Assembly: GCA_036351055.1 (NCBI GenBank)
Contig: JAZBOH010000147.1
Location: 3,149-67,148 of the forward strand
Origin: JABDPF01 sp036351055
Lineage (GTDB): Bacteria > Pseudomonadota > Gammaproteobacteria > Xanthomonadales > SZUA-36
Length of the DNA: 64,000 bases
Reading direction: 5' to 3'
Each line of letters opens with the position of its first letter. The stretch's first letter is position 1. The notes beneath the pieces are model-generated. The model had not been told where the DNA came from, ran no database searches, and saw only the letters and a program-made list of their open reading frames with translations. The position numbers and the translations under genes are program-made. Positions 50,258 through 61,698 of this stretch are shown here, one piece after another.

Positions 50258-52177
50258 TTAGTTATCAATTCGTCCCCGCCGTCCCACGTCATCGGCAAGG
50301 TGCTGTTCAAAAGCCTCAACGGATATGCTGCCAAGATCCTCACCGGACCGGGTACGTACAGCAACGGTTCCATTTTCCACCTCGCGGTCACCGACCACCA
50401 GGAGATAAGGAACTTTAGCCATTGTGTGCTGGCGAATTTTAAAGCCGATCTTCTCGTTTCTCAAGTCCGGCTCAACCCGGAATCCTTGATTTGCAAGGGT
50501 TTCGGCAACCTTCCTACAGTAATTGTTCTGTTTTTCACTGATATTCAGCACCACAGCCTGCACCGGAGCGAGCCACGCCGGGAAGGCGCCGCCGTAATTT
50601 TCGATCAGGATACCAATGAAACGCTCCAACGATCCCAGGATGGCGCGGTGCAACATGACCGGTACCTGGCGGCTGCTGTCTTCATCAATATAGGTGGCAT
50701 CCAGGCGGCCGGGCATGTTGAAATCGAGTTGCAGCGTACCGCACTGCCAGACTCGGCCAATCGTGTCCTTGAGTGAGAACTCGATTTTCGGGCCGTAAAA
50801 AGCCCCCTCCCCCGGGTTGACGTCGAACTCGATTCCCGCCTCCGTCAGTGAATTGGCCAGCGCCTGTTCAGCCCGCTCCCACAGCTCATCGGCGCCGATG
50901 CGTTTTTCCGGCCGGGTCGACAGCTTGACCAGCACATCGTTGAAACCGAAATCGGCATACATCTTGTAAAGCAGTTCGATGAAGGCCGAAGACTCGGACT
51001 TGACCTGGTCCGGCGTGCAGAATATATGGGCATCGTCCTGGGTGAAAGCCCGTACACGCATCAGGCCGTGCAGAGCGCCGGACGGTTCATCACGGTGACA
51101 GGAGCCAAACTCCGCCATGCGCATGGGCAGGTCGCGGTAGCTGTGCAGCCCCTGGTTATACACCTGGACGTGGCAGGGGCAATTCATCGGCTTGATCGCG
51201 TAGGTGCGGTTCTCGGACTCGGTGATGAACATCTCCTCGATGAACTTTTCCGCGTGCCCGGATTTTTCCCACAACTTGATGTCAACCACCTCGGGCGTAT
51301 TGACCTCCATGTATCCGGCCTGGCGCAACTGTTCACGAACGTACTGCTCGACCTCGATATAAATGCGCCTGCCCTTGTCGTGCCAGAACACCATGCCGGG
51401 CGCCTCTTCCTGGAAATGGAACAGGTTCAGCTGTTTGGCCAGCTTGCGGTGATCGCGTTTTTCGGCCTCTTCGAGGCGTTTCAGGTACTCGTTGAGTTCC
51501 TTCTTGCTGGGCCAGGCCGTGCCGTAGATGCGCTGCAGCATTTCGTTGTCGCTGTTGCCGCGCCAATAGGCGCCGGCCAGCTTGGTCAGGCGGAACTGGC
51601 CGAGTTTTCCGGTATCGGGCACGTGCGGTCCCCGGCACAGGTCAACCCATTCACCCTGGCGGTACAGCGTGATTTCCTCACCCTCGGGCAGGTCCTCGAT
51701 AATCTTCGCCTTGTACTCTTCGCCTTCCTGGCGGAAGTACTGGATGGCCCGGCCGCGACTCCATACTTCACGCGTGACCGGCAGGGCGTCTTTCACGATG
51801 CGGCGCATCTCGGCCGCGATCCGGTCGAGGTCTTCCATGGTGAATCCGGGTGCGTAGGCGAAATCGTAATAGAAGCCGTCCTCAATGGTCGGGCCGATGG
51901 TGCACTGGGATTCCGGGTAAAGGCGCTCTACGGCCATCGCCATCAGGTGAGCCGTGGAGTGACGAATGATATCCAGCCCCTCGGGGTCCCGGCTGGTGAT
52001 GATACGCAGTTTCGCATCGCTCTCGATCACGTGGCTGGCATCCAGCAACTTGCCGTCAACTTCGCCCGCCAGGGTCGCTTTGGCCAGGCCCGGACCAATA
52101 TCGGCGGCGACGTCCATGATCGTCACGGCCTGGTCGAAGTGTTTCTGACTTCCGTCGGGTAACGTAATGGCTGGCAT
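50258..52177 (-). CDS. thrS: Threonyl-tRNA synthetase
   Basis: ThrRS charges tRNA-Thr and edits mischarged serine. A TGS domain (residues 1-60, PAITLPDGSQKHF), editing domain with HSTAHLMAMAVERLYP, class II core with KPMNCPCHVQVYN (zinc cysteine) and HRDEPSGALHGLMRVRAF, and a C-terminal anticodon domain make 639 residues. ATG 52177 is chosen, with AAGGAG ten bases upstream; the frame extends upstream into a terminator. It heads the thrS-infC-rpmI-rplT-pheST-ihfA-merR operon. Confidence 0.97.
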   Translation of the reverse strand: MPAITLPDGSQKHFDQAVTIMDVAADIGPGLAKATLAGEVDGKLLDASHVIESDAKLRIITSRDPEGLDIIRHSTAHLMAMAVERLYPESQCTIGPTIEDGFYYDFAYAPGFTMEDLDRIAAEMRRIVKDALPVTREVWSRGRAIQYFRQEGEEYKAKIIEDLPEGEEITLYRQGEWVDLCRGPHVPDTGKLGQFRLTKLAGAYWRGNSDNEMLQRIYGTAWPSKKELNEYLKRLEEAEKRDHRKLAKQLNLFHFQEEAPGMVFWHDKGRRIYIEVEQYVREQLRQAGYMEVNTPEVVDIKLWEKSGHAEKFIEEMFITESENRTYAIKPMNCPCHVQVYNQGLHSYRDLPMRMAEFGSCHRDEPSGALHGLMRVRAFTQDDAHIFCTPDQVKSESSAFIELLYKMYADFGFNDVLVKLSTRPEKRIGADELWERAEQALANSLTEAGIEFDVNPGEGAFYGPKIEFSLKDTIGRVWQCGTLQLDFNMPGRLDATYIDEDSSRQVPVMLHRAILGSLERFIGILIENYGGAFPAWLAPVQAVVLNISEKQNNYCRKVAETLANQGFRVEPDLRNEKIGFKIRQHTMAKVPYLLVVGDREVENGTVAVRTRSGEDLGSISVEAFEQHLADDVGRRGRIDN

Positions 52178-52214
52178 AGCCCTGTTTCTCCTTGATAAAT
52201 CTTCACCCGGATAT

Positions 52215-52234
52215 AAAAAAAGGCGCAAAGCGCC
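52215..52234 (-). terminator. Intrinsic terminator in the thrS leader
   Basis: On the minus strand GGCGC pairs with GCGCC (52230-52234 and 52222-52226) around TTT, and seven T residues follow (52215-52221). It lies 37 bases before the thrS ATG. Just upstream is a second 5-bp hairpin, CGGAT/ATCCG at 52239-52259. Stem length is short, so strength is uncertain. Confidence 0.6.
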
Positions 52235-52300
52235 CTTTCGGATTCGCTTTTCTGATCCGCCTTAACGGTCTGTAGTTCGAGTCCGCGTGTTCATCGGGCT

Positions 52301-52306
52301 ATTGTA
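52301..52306 (-). promoter_or_regulatory. Candidate -10 element of the thrS operon
   Basis: The minus strand reads TACAAT. A -35 is not clear. Transcripts from here would carry a leader of about 115 bases including the hairpin and terminator before thrS. The remainder of the 294-base gap to the divergent MFS gene is AT-rich without a gene. Confidence 0.3.
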
Positions 52307-52471
52307 CGGTGAATAGGCTATTGAATAAAGCGGGAAATTCACTTCCTGAAATTGTTGCAAAAGCTGACTTCAATCATTTTTAACCAAAGCAATTTTCCTG
52401 ATAATCGCAAGCGACTCAGCAGGGGGCCTTATGGCCCTAAATTCTTATTTAAAATAGAGAAAGTAATTATT

Positions 52472-53812
52472 ATGAAAACTAATACTCAGCCCAACCGCTG
52501 GCTGGTCGTTTTTGGTGCCATCCTGATACAACTGGCGCTCGGGGCCTTGTATGCCTGGTCCGTTTTCACCAAGATCCTGACCGACCCGAACGGCCTCTAC
52601 CAGTTCACCGCAACGCAAACCGCGTGGATCTTTTCCGCCGGCCTGGCAACCTTCGCTTTCGTGATGATCCTGGCCGGGCGCTTGCTGGCAAAAACCGGGC
52701 CACGTCGCCTGACCATCGCGGGCGGTCTCCTGCTCGGGCTGGGTTTCATCCTGGGCGGATTTTTTGGCACCAGTTTCTGGGCCCAGTTTATCTGCATCGG
52801 CCTGGTCGCCGGCGCGGGTATTGGCCTGGGATACGTCGTACCGATCGCGGTGGGCGTGAAATGGTTCCCGGACAAGAAGGGCATGATCACCGGGCTGGCC
52901 GTGGCCGGCTTCGGCTTTGGCGCCACCATATGGGTCAAGCTGGCTGGTTCCTGGTTCGGCGGATTACTCAATTACGCCGAAGTGTTCGGACTGCCGCCGG
53001 TGCAGAGCGTTTTCGTGATTTACGGCATCATTTTTGCCGCGCTGGTACTACTGGGCAGTGTCGTGATGGTCAACCCACCCGAGGACTACCAGCCTGCAGG
53101 GTGGACCCCGCAGCAGGCGCAGGCCGCAACCAGCCTGGGCGGCGCAGGATTTGCTCCCGGCCAGATGTTGAAAACACCGCAGTTCTATTCCATCTGGGTC
53201 GTGTTCCTGTCATCAGCGATCGCCGGCCTGATGGTGATCTACTGCATCAAGCTTTTTGGCGTCGATGCGCTGGAGTTCCGCGGTGTCGAGAATGCCGGCC
53301 TGACCACCGAGACCGCGGTTGCGTGGCTGGCCATTTTCAATGGCCTGGGACGCATCCTCTGGGGCATGATTTCCGACCGCATCGGGCGCAAATCGGCTAT
53401 CGTCATCATGTCCTTGTTGCAAGGCCTCGCCATGCTGATGACGTACCACGTGTTCATCAACACGGGACTGAACACCGGGCTGATCATTGCGGCCTGCCTG
53501 ATCGGCTTTAACTACGGCGGCATCTTCGCCCTGTTCCCGGCGGTGACCGCCGACTACTTCGGCAACAAGGAAGTGGGACGCAACTACGGTTGGGTATTCA
53601 GCGCCTATGGCGTCGCCGGTATCGTCGGCCCCCTGCTCGCCGGTGTCTTCAAGGACGCCGCTGCAGGCGGCACATCGCCAATCGGCTGGATGACGCCCTT
53701 CCTGATCGCGGGCATTTCCTGCCTGGTCGGCGCCGTCATCATGCTGTTCACCAACGCACCAAGTTCAAGGTCGCGCGCCGGCGCTGGCGGGGTTGCAATG
53801 GGTAACACCTGA
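52472..53812 (+). CDS. MFS transporter of the OFA (oxalate/formate antiporter) family
   Basis: A 446-residue membrane transporter with 12 predicted helices. The start RWLVVFGAILIQLALGALYAWSVF is the OFA-family opening with GALYAWSVF, and IGLGYVVPIAVGVKWFPDKKG and WGMISDRIGRKSAI are conserved loops. OFA members exchange or import small carboxylates such as oxalate, formate or pyruvate; the substrate here is unknown. ATG 52472 matches the family start, and the longer upstream frame is not conserved-looking. A bidirectional terminator follows. Confidence 0.9.
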   Translation: MKTNTQPNRWLVVFGAILIQLALGALYAWSVFTKILTDPNGLYQFTATQTAWIFSAGLATFAFVMILAGRLLAKTGPRRLTIAGGLLLGLGFILGGFFGTSFWAQFICIGLVAGAGIGLGYVVPIAVGVKWFPDKKGMITGLAVAGFGFGATIWVKLAGSWFGGLLNYAEVFGLPPVQSVFVIYGIIFAALVLLGSVVMVNPPEDYQPAGWTPQQAQAATSLGGAGFAPGQMLKTPQFYSIWVVFLSSAIAGLMVIYCIKLFGVDALEFRGVENAGLTTETAVAWLAIFNGLGRILWGMISDRIGRKSAIVIMSLLQGLAMLMTYHVFINTGLNTGLIIAACLIGFNYGGIFALFPAVTADYFGNKEVGRNYGWVFSAYGVAGIVGPLLAGVFKDAAAGGTSPIGWMTPFLIAGISCLVGAVIMLFTNAPSSRSRAGAGGVAMGNT

Positions 53813-53830
53813 TATTCGAAAGCTGAAACG

Positions 53831-53859
53831 AAAAAGCCGGCCCTGGTGGCCGGCTTTTT
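53831..53859. terminator. Bidirectional intrinsic terminator between the MFS gene and tRNA-Val
   Basis: GCCGGCC (53836-53842) pairs with GGCCGGC (53848-53854) around CTGGT, with five A before and five T after. The symmetric flanks extend the stem to 14 bp. It serves the MFS gene on the plus strand and tRNA-Val on the minus strand. Confidence 0.88.
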
Positions 53860-53866
53860 CGTTGTA

Positions 53867-53941
53867 TGGTGGGCACGACTAGGATCGAACTAGTGACCCC
53901 TGCGATGTCAACACAGTGCTCTACCGCTGAGCTACGCGCCC
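53867..53941 (-). tRNA. tRNA-Val (GAC anticodon)
   Basis: A 75-base tRNA. The acceptor stem is GGGCGCG opposite CGTGCCC (one wobble), with D-arm AGCTCAGCGGTAGAGC-like. The anticodon stem CTGTG/CGCAG encloses TTGACAT, anticodon GAC, and the T-arm is TAGTTCGATCCTA. The CCA end is encoded. Confidence 0.95.
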
Positions 53942-54010
53942 ATTCCGAAAACGGATTATACCTCGTTTCGGGGCGCGCACGATAACAAGAAAACGGGCTG
54001 GATTCAAACA

Positions 54011-54070
54011 AAAAAAAGAGGCCGGATAGATTTTTGAAGAAAACGAAAAATGTATCCGGCCTCTTTTTTT
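54011..54070. repeat. GGATACATTTTT-family palindrome, GAGGCC type
   Basis: A 25-bp inverted repeat with one mismatch (54029) and a 10-base loop, between tRNA-Val and dnaE. Arms 54011-54035 and 54046-54070. The outer stem is GAGGCC, a third variant, paired on both sides. Confidence 0.9.
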
Positions 54071-54121
54071 TATCCTGTACAATTATTTTCCGTTCAACCA
54101 GACTTGATTTTGCCCGCCCAG

Positions 54122-57584
<3,463 letters not shown>

Positions 57585-57586
<2 letters not shown>

Positions 57587-57635
57587 AAAGGGGCCGGATA
57601 CATTTAACGCCGAAAAATGTATCCGGCCCCTTTTT
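57585..57635. repeat. GGATACATTT-family palindrome overlapping the dnaE stop
   Basis: A 21-bp perfect stem (57585-57605 with 57615-57635), loop 9 bases, outer stem GGGGCC. The left arm begins inside the dnaE TAA, and the right arm ends in five T residues, so the element supplies a likely terminator for dnaE. Confidence 0.88.
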
Positions 57636-57672
57636 GTTAATCCAGGAATATCGTTGTAAATCAACGGTTGTA

Positions 57673-57752
57673 TTAAATGGATCCGGTACCTTTTATTGGA
57701 TTAATTGGATCCGGTACCTTTTATTGGATTAATTGGATCCGGTACCTTTTTG
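57673..57752. repeat. 28-bp tandem repeat with GGATCCGGTACC core
   Basis: Nearly three units of TTAATTGGATCCGGTACC plus TTTTATTGGA occur at 57673-57700, 57701-57728 and 57729-57752. Unit 1 differs by one base, and unit 3 is truncated. The piece CCGGTACCTTTTATTGG also occurs as the right arm and flank of the palindrome at 32453-32501, so the array is built from half of that element. Confidence 0.85.
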
Positions 57753-57760
57753 CTTTTTTC

Positions 57761-58390
57761 TTACATCACCTGGCTGTAACGGCGATAGAGGATTCGAACG
57801 CGGCGCACGTATTCCCTGGTTTCGTCGTATGGCGGGACGCCCCCAAACCGGCTAACGGCCCCTGGGCCGGCGTTATACGCGGCTGCGGTCAACTCCACGT
57901 CACCGTTGAACTCATCGAGGAGTTGCGCCAGGTAAAACGCCCCTCCGCGGATATTCTGGCTGGCGTCAAACGGGTCCGACACCCGCAATTCGGCCTGGGT
58001 CGCCGGCATCAACTGCATCAGGCCCTGCGCGCCTTTTGGTGATTCCGCGTCGGCCTGGTAGGCCGATTCGGCATGGATGATGGCCCGGATCAGGGACTCT
58101 TCAACCGCGCTGGAACTGGCCGCCGAACGGATTTCACTGGAGAAGGAGCGCGTATTGAGTGGCACTTTTTCCCAGGCGACGGAACGGCATTTCGGGTCTG
58201 AGGCATAACAGGGAAAGCGCAACACGTCGAATTCCCGGTTCACGGGCGGTGCAATGTTGGAATAGGTGACGACACCCTCCTCGTCCACCCATTTATAGAC
58301 CTGGGCAGACAGCGGGGACGGCATCATCCATAGCAAGGCGAGACAGGCGCCGAGCAGGACCCAGACAGGAAAAACGGCTTTCCCTTGCAC
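57761..58390 (-). CDS. DUF4124-containing lytic transglycosylase (SLT domain)
   Basis: A 209-residue exported protein. The signal peptide runs to about residue 29 (LALLWMMPSPLSAQ), followed by a DUF4124 segment (VYKWVDEEGVVTYSN) and a family 1 transglycosylase domain from about 95, with the catalytic glutamate in IIHAESAYQADA. SPKGAQGLMQLMPAT and AAYNAGPGAVSRFGGVPPY follow. GTG 58390 with GGAGG six bases upstream is the start. It is separate from mltF and mltD and is probably a soluble periplasmic enzyme. Confidence 0.92.
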   Translation of the reverse strand: MQGKAVFPVWVLLGACLALLWMMPSPLSAQVYKWVDEEGVVTYSNIAPPVNREFDVLRFPCYASDPKCRSVAWEKVPLNTRSFSSEIRSAASSSAVEESLIRAIIHAESAYQADAESPKGAQGLMQLMPATQAELRVSDPFDASQNIRGGAFYLAQLLDEFNGDVELTAAAYNAGPGAVSRFGGVPPYDETREYVRRVRILYRRYSQVM

Positions 58391-58441
58391 GAAAATCCTC
58401 CGATCTATCAGCAGGCAAACACCCGAAACTTCAACGAATAC

Positions 58442-58469
58442 TTGAAATCCTTTGCGTGCATTTTAAACT
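58442..58469 (+). promoter_or_regulatory. Candidate sigma-70-type promoter of glsB
   Basis: TTGAAA at 58442-58447 and TAAACT at 58464-58469 are separated by 16 bases and lie 36 bases before the glsB ATG in the divergent gap from the transglycosylase gene. Confidence 0.4.
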
Positions 58470-58505
58470 CAAACACCCACCAAGTGCATTTCCCGGAGGT
58501 TTTCC

Positions 58506-58742
58506 ATGGGTTTGATTGCTTCATTGATCGTTGGCGGCGTCGCCGGCTGGCTGGCCGGCATCATCATGAAAGGACAGGGACAGGGCGTGTTGATGAACAT
58601 CGTCGTCGGCGTCATTGGCGGCTTTATCGGCGGCATCGTGTTCAGCCTCGTTGGCATCAACAGCACAAACATCATCGGTTCCGTCGTGACGGCGACCGTC
58701 GGAGCAATCATCCTGCTCTGGATAGCCAACAAGCTGAAATAG
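58506..58742 (+). CDS. GlsB/YeaQ/YmgE-family stress-response membrane protein
   Basis: A 78-residue protein of two or three hydrophobic helices with the family's glycine pattern: GLIASLIVGGVAGWLAG, then KGQGQGVLMNIVVGVIGGFIGG, and a C-terminal helix with VTATVGAIILLWIANKLK. Members are induced by general stress, but the mechanism is unknown. GGAGG lies six bases before the ATG. It stops 2 bases before the convergent msrA stop. Confidence 0.93.
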   Translation: MGLIASLIVGGVAGWLAGIIMKGQGQGVLMNIVVGVIGGFIGGIVFSLVGINSTNIIGSVVTATVGAIILLWIANKLK

Positions 58743-58744
58743 GG

Positions 58745-59221
58745 CTAGACCTTACAGAAACCGGCACCGTTTTTCTCATAATAACGCTGGTGATACGCCT
58801 CGGCGGGCCAGAAGGTTCCGCCCAGGTTCACTTCGGTTACCACCGGGTCGCGCCACTTTCCGGACACATCCAGCTCGGCAATTTTTTTCGTCACGGCAAC
58901 GACCTGCCCCTCGTCCACGGCAAATACCGCCGAACGATACTGTGACCCAAAGTCGGGGCCCTGACGATTGAGTGTCGTCGGGTTGTGCATCTGGAAAAAC
59001 AGGTCCAGGAGTTCGCTGTAACTGACCTGTTCGTCATCAAAAACCACTTTTACCGTTTCGGTGTGCCCGGTATCCCCGTTGCAGACCTGGGTGTAAGCCG
59101 GATTATCCACGTGGCCACCCATGTAACCCGATATTGCATCGGCCACGCCAGGGGTCTTGCGAAACCGGTCTTCAACGCCCCAGAAACATCCTGCGGCAAA
59201 ATAGGCGATTCTTTCACTCAT
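58745..59221 (-). CDS. msrA: Peptide-methionine (S)-S-oxide reductase MsrA
   Basis: MsrA reduces methionine-S-sulfoxide in proteins and free form. The catalytic cysteine is Cys12 in AAGCFWGVED, with GYMGGHVDNPAYTQVCNGDTGH and FFQMHNPTTLNRQGPDFG following. The C-terminal GFCKV holds a resolving cysteine. Length 158 residues, a single-domain type. Its ATG overlaps the end of tesB by 8 bases, so the two are coupled. Confidence 0.95.
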   Translation of the reverse strand: MSERIAYFAAGCFWGVEDRFRKTPGVADAISGYMGGHVDNPAYTQVCNGDTGHTETVKVVFDDEQVSYSELLDLFFQMHNPTTLNRQGPDFGSQYRSAVFAVDEGQVVAVTKKIAELDVSGKWRDPVVTEVNLGGTFWPAEAYHQRYYEKNGAGFCKV

Positions 59222-60113
59222 CGGTTTGTTCTCCAGTCTCTTCCGTTTGTTTGCGGACCCGCACTACACCTTCCTGCGCCGAACTGGCCACCAGGCGGCC
59301 CTGCCGATCGTAAATCATGCCCCGCGCCAGCCCCCTGCCACCGTAAGTACTGGGACTGTCACAACTATAGAGCAGCCAGTCGTCCAGGCAGAAATCGCGG
59401 TGGAACCACATGGCGTGATCCAGACTGGCCAGCATCAGGTTCCCCTGGACCCATGAAATCCCATGTGGCAAGGTCGCCGTGCCCACCAGGTGAAAATCCG
59501 AAACGTAGGCCAACACGGCGCGGTTCATATGCGGGTCACAACCGACGTCGCCGTGTAATTTGAACCAGAGGTCCTTGTGGGGTGGCTGCGAGGAACAGTC
59601 GGACGGGTCCGCACCGCGCACGGCGCGGAATTCAAACGGCCCGAACCGGTCCAGCCAGCGCTGGATGTTCTCCGGCATGTGCTCGAAATCTTTAGTCGGC
59701 AGTTCCTGCATCAGCGGAACCTGTTCCGGAGGCGGCACCGCCGGCATCCCGAACTGATGTTCCAGGCCCTGCTCTTCAACCTGGAAAGACGCGGCCAGGG
59801 TGAAAATTGGCTGGCCGTGCTGAATGGCGATGACCCGGCGTGAGCAGAAACTCCTGCCCTCCCGGGTATGATCGACGTTATAGACCACCGGCGCCGCGTG
59901 GTCCCCTGCGCGCAGAAAATAACCGTGCAGGGAGTGGGCGATCCGGCCTTCCACGGTATTGCTCGCGGCAAGCAGGGCTTGCGCCAGTATCTGCCCGCCA
60001 AACACGCGCTCGGTACCGATATCGCGGCTTACACCGCGGAACAGGTTGACCTCGAGTTGCTCCAGTTCCATCAACTGGACCAGTTCATTGAACGCCTGGG
60101 TTTGCCTGCTCAT
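59214..60113 (-). CDS. tesB: Acyl-CoA thioesterase II
   Basis: A 299-residue double-hotdog thioesterase that hydrolyses medium and long acyl-CoAs. Conserved are VFGGQILAQALLAAS, LHGYFLRAGDHAAPVVY and DHTREGRSFCSRRV in the first domain. In the second, AYVSDFHLVGTATLPHG and LDHAMWFHRDFCLDDWLLY carry the aspartate and threonine of the active site, with glutamine in ASSAQEGVVR. It is slightly longer than E. coli TesB because of an acidic tail. It diverges from the kinase gene across about 200 bases. Confidence 0.94.
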   Translation of the reverse strand: MSRQTQAFNELVQLMELEQLEVNLFRGVSRDIGTERVFGGQILAQALLAASNTVEGRIAHSLHGYFLRAGDHAAPVVYNVDHTREGRSFCSRRVIAIQHGQPIFTLAASFQVEEQGLEHQFGMPAVPPPEQVPLMQELPTKDFEHMPENIQRWLDRFGPFEFRAVRGADPSDCSSQPPHKDLWFKLHGDVGCDPHMNRAVLAYVSDFHLVGTATLPHGISWVQGNLMLASLDHAMWFHRDFCLDDWLLYSCDSPSTYGGRGLARGMIYDRQGRLVASSAQEGVVRVRKQTEETGEQTDE

Positions 60114-60312
60114 CGACCCTCCGGTCTGGTGCTTTCATTGCCTTGATCATGCAGCGGTCTGCCGTCCCCGGCGACGCTCGACATTCTCATAGATAGAGGC
60201 GCCGAGACAAGGCTACAAGTGCCCTGCCCCGCGCCGCACCCGGCCTGCACTAAACCATACCGCTTCCGGCGCGCCCTTACTCAGGCTAAGATAGCGCATT
60301 CGACAATAAAAA

Positions 60313-61695
60313 ATGGCCCCGATTTTCGTGAACGCAAACCCCAAACACCCCGAGATTCCCGGATTCAAAATCATCGAGATGCTCGGCGAAGGCGCCATGG
60401 CCCGCGTTTACCTGGCCGTGGACGAAGCCCTTGACCGCAAGGTGGCAATGAAGGTGATGAACCGCTCGCTGGCGCATGACCCGAGTTTCCGCGACCGCTT
60501 CCTGGCGGAAGCAAAGGACACCGCCAAGTTCGACCACCCCGGCATCGTCTCGATCCACAGCATGGGCGTGGTGGACGATAATTATTACCTGGTCCTGGAA
60601 TACCTCGAAGACGGCACGCTCAAGGACCACATCCGCAGCAAGCAGCAGGAGTTTGCGGAAAGCGGCATACCACCGGAGCAGCTGTTCAGCGCCCAGGAAG
60701 CCGTTCGCCTGCTGGCCGAAATGGCCGACGCCCTGGACTACGCGCACCGCAAGAAAGTGGTTCACCGTGACCTGAAGCCGGCCAATATCCTGTTCAACTC
60801 GGAAGGGAAGGCCGTGCTGTCCGACTTCGGCATTGCCAAGTCGGTTACAGAAAACCGCGAATTGACCATGACCGGTTACTCCGTCGGCACACCCGCCTAT
60901 ATGAGCCCCGAGCAGAAGCTGGGTGCTGCGGATATCGATGGCCGCAGTGACCTGTACAGCCTGGGTATCGTTTTTTACGAAATCCTGACGGGCACGAAAC
61001 CCTTTAACAGCGTTTCCGGCAGTTACGCCGACCTGCGCAAGGAAATGGAGGCCCCAATCCCGCAACTGCCTAGTGGCGTAAGCCACCTGCAGCCCGTGCT
61101 TGACCGCTTGCTGGCCAAGGACCCGGGCGACCGCTACCAGACCGCGGGCGACCTCCTGCAGGACATTCGCAGCATCATGGGCGGCGGCGGACATGATTCA
61201 GACGACGCCACGGTCCTGCTCGCACCCATGTCGGGGCCAATGCCGGCCGCGCATGCGCAACATCCGGTCAAGGGCCACAAGAAGGTCATTCTGGCAGTCA
61301 TCGCCACCCTGGTGATCGGCGGCGCGGGCGTAACGGCCTGGCAGATGATGCCCGAACCACCCCCAGAGGTCATTCCGGTCGATGCGGAAACGGCGGGCAC
61401 CATCGAGGAGTTACTGAATACAGCCACCACTTTTATCGCCGTGGGACGCTTGATCGATCCCCCGGTCGCCAACGCCAACGCGGCTGAACTGTATCACCGC
61501 GTATTGAAGTTGCAACCGCATAACCCCGATGCCACAGCCGGCCTCGCCCAGGTACTGGAAGGTGTCATTGCAGACATCGAGAGCCTGCTCGAAAACGGTG
61601 AAAAGCTGGAAGCCGGCAGGATGCTCAATTCCGCCGCGCACTATTTCCCCGGCAATGAAGAGCTGGCCGACCTGCGCGAACAGGCCGGCCAGTAG
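60313..61695 (+). CDS. Membrane Ser/Thr protein kinase with periplasmic TPR-like domain
   Basis: A 460-residue Hanks-type kinase. The glycine loop is LGEGAMARVY (24-33), Lys47 is in VAMKVM, the catalytic loop is HRDLKPANI with Asp153, and the metal loop is DFGIAKS with Asp171; TPAYMSPEQ marks the activation segment end. All catalytic residues are intact. A transmembrane helix at about 324-343 is followed by a periplasmic part of about 115 residues with helical repeats (AAELYHRVLKLQPHNPDATAGLAQVL), so it may sense something in the envelope. No phosphatase gene is nearby. It ends 3 bases from the convergent autotransporter stop. Confidence 0.9.
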   Translation: MAPIFVNANPKHPEIPGFKIIEMLGEGAMARVYLAVDEALDRKVAMKVMNRSLAHDPSFRDRFLAEAKDTAKFDHPGIVSIHSMGVVDDNYYLVLEYLEDGTLKDHIRSKQQEFAESGIPPEQLFSAQEAVRLLAEMADALDYAHRKKVVHRDLKPANILFNSEGKAVLSDFGIAKSVTENRELTMTGYSVGTPAYMSPEQKLGAADIDGRSDLYSLGIVFYEILTGTKPFNSVSGSYADLRKEMEAPIPQLPSGVSHLQPVLDRLLAKDPGDRYQTAGDLLQDIRSIMGGGGHDSDDATVLLAPMSGPMPAAHAQHPVKGHKKVILAVIATLVIGGAGVTAWQMMPEPPPEVIPVDAETAGTIEELLNTATTFIAVGRLIDPPVANANAAELYHRVLKLQPHNPDATAGLAQVLEGVIADIESLLENGEKLEAGRMLNSAAHYFPGNEELADLREQAGQ

Positions 61696-61698
61696 GCA

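Noticed and set aside
60114..60312. Promoter for the kinase gene at a TAAGAT near 60284
   Set aside because: No acceptable -35 element at the right distance; the match is too weak to list.
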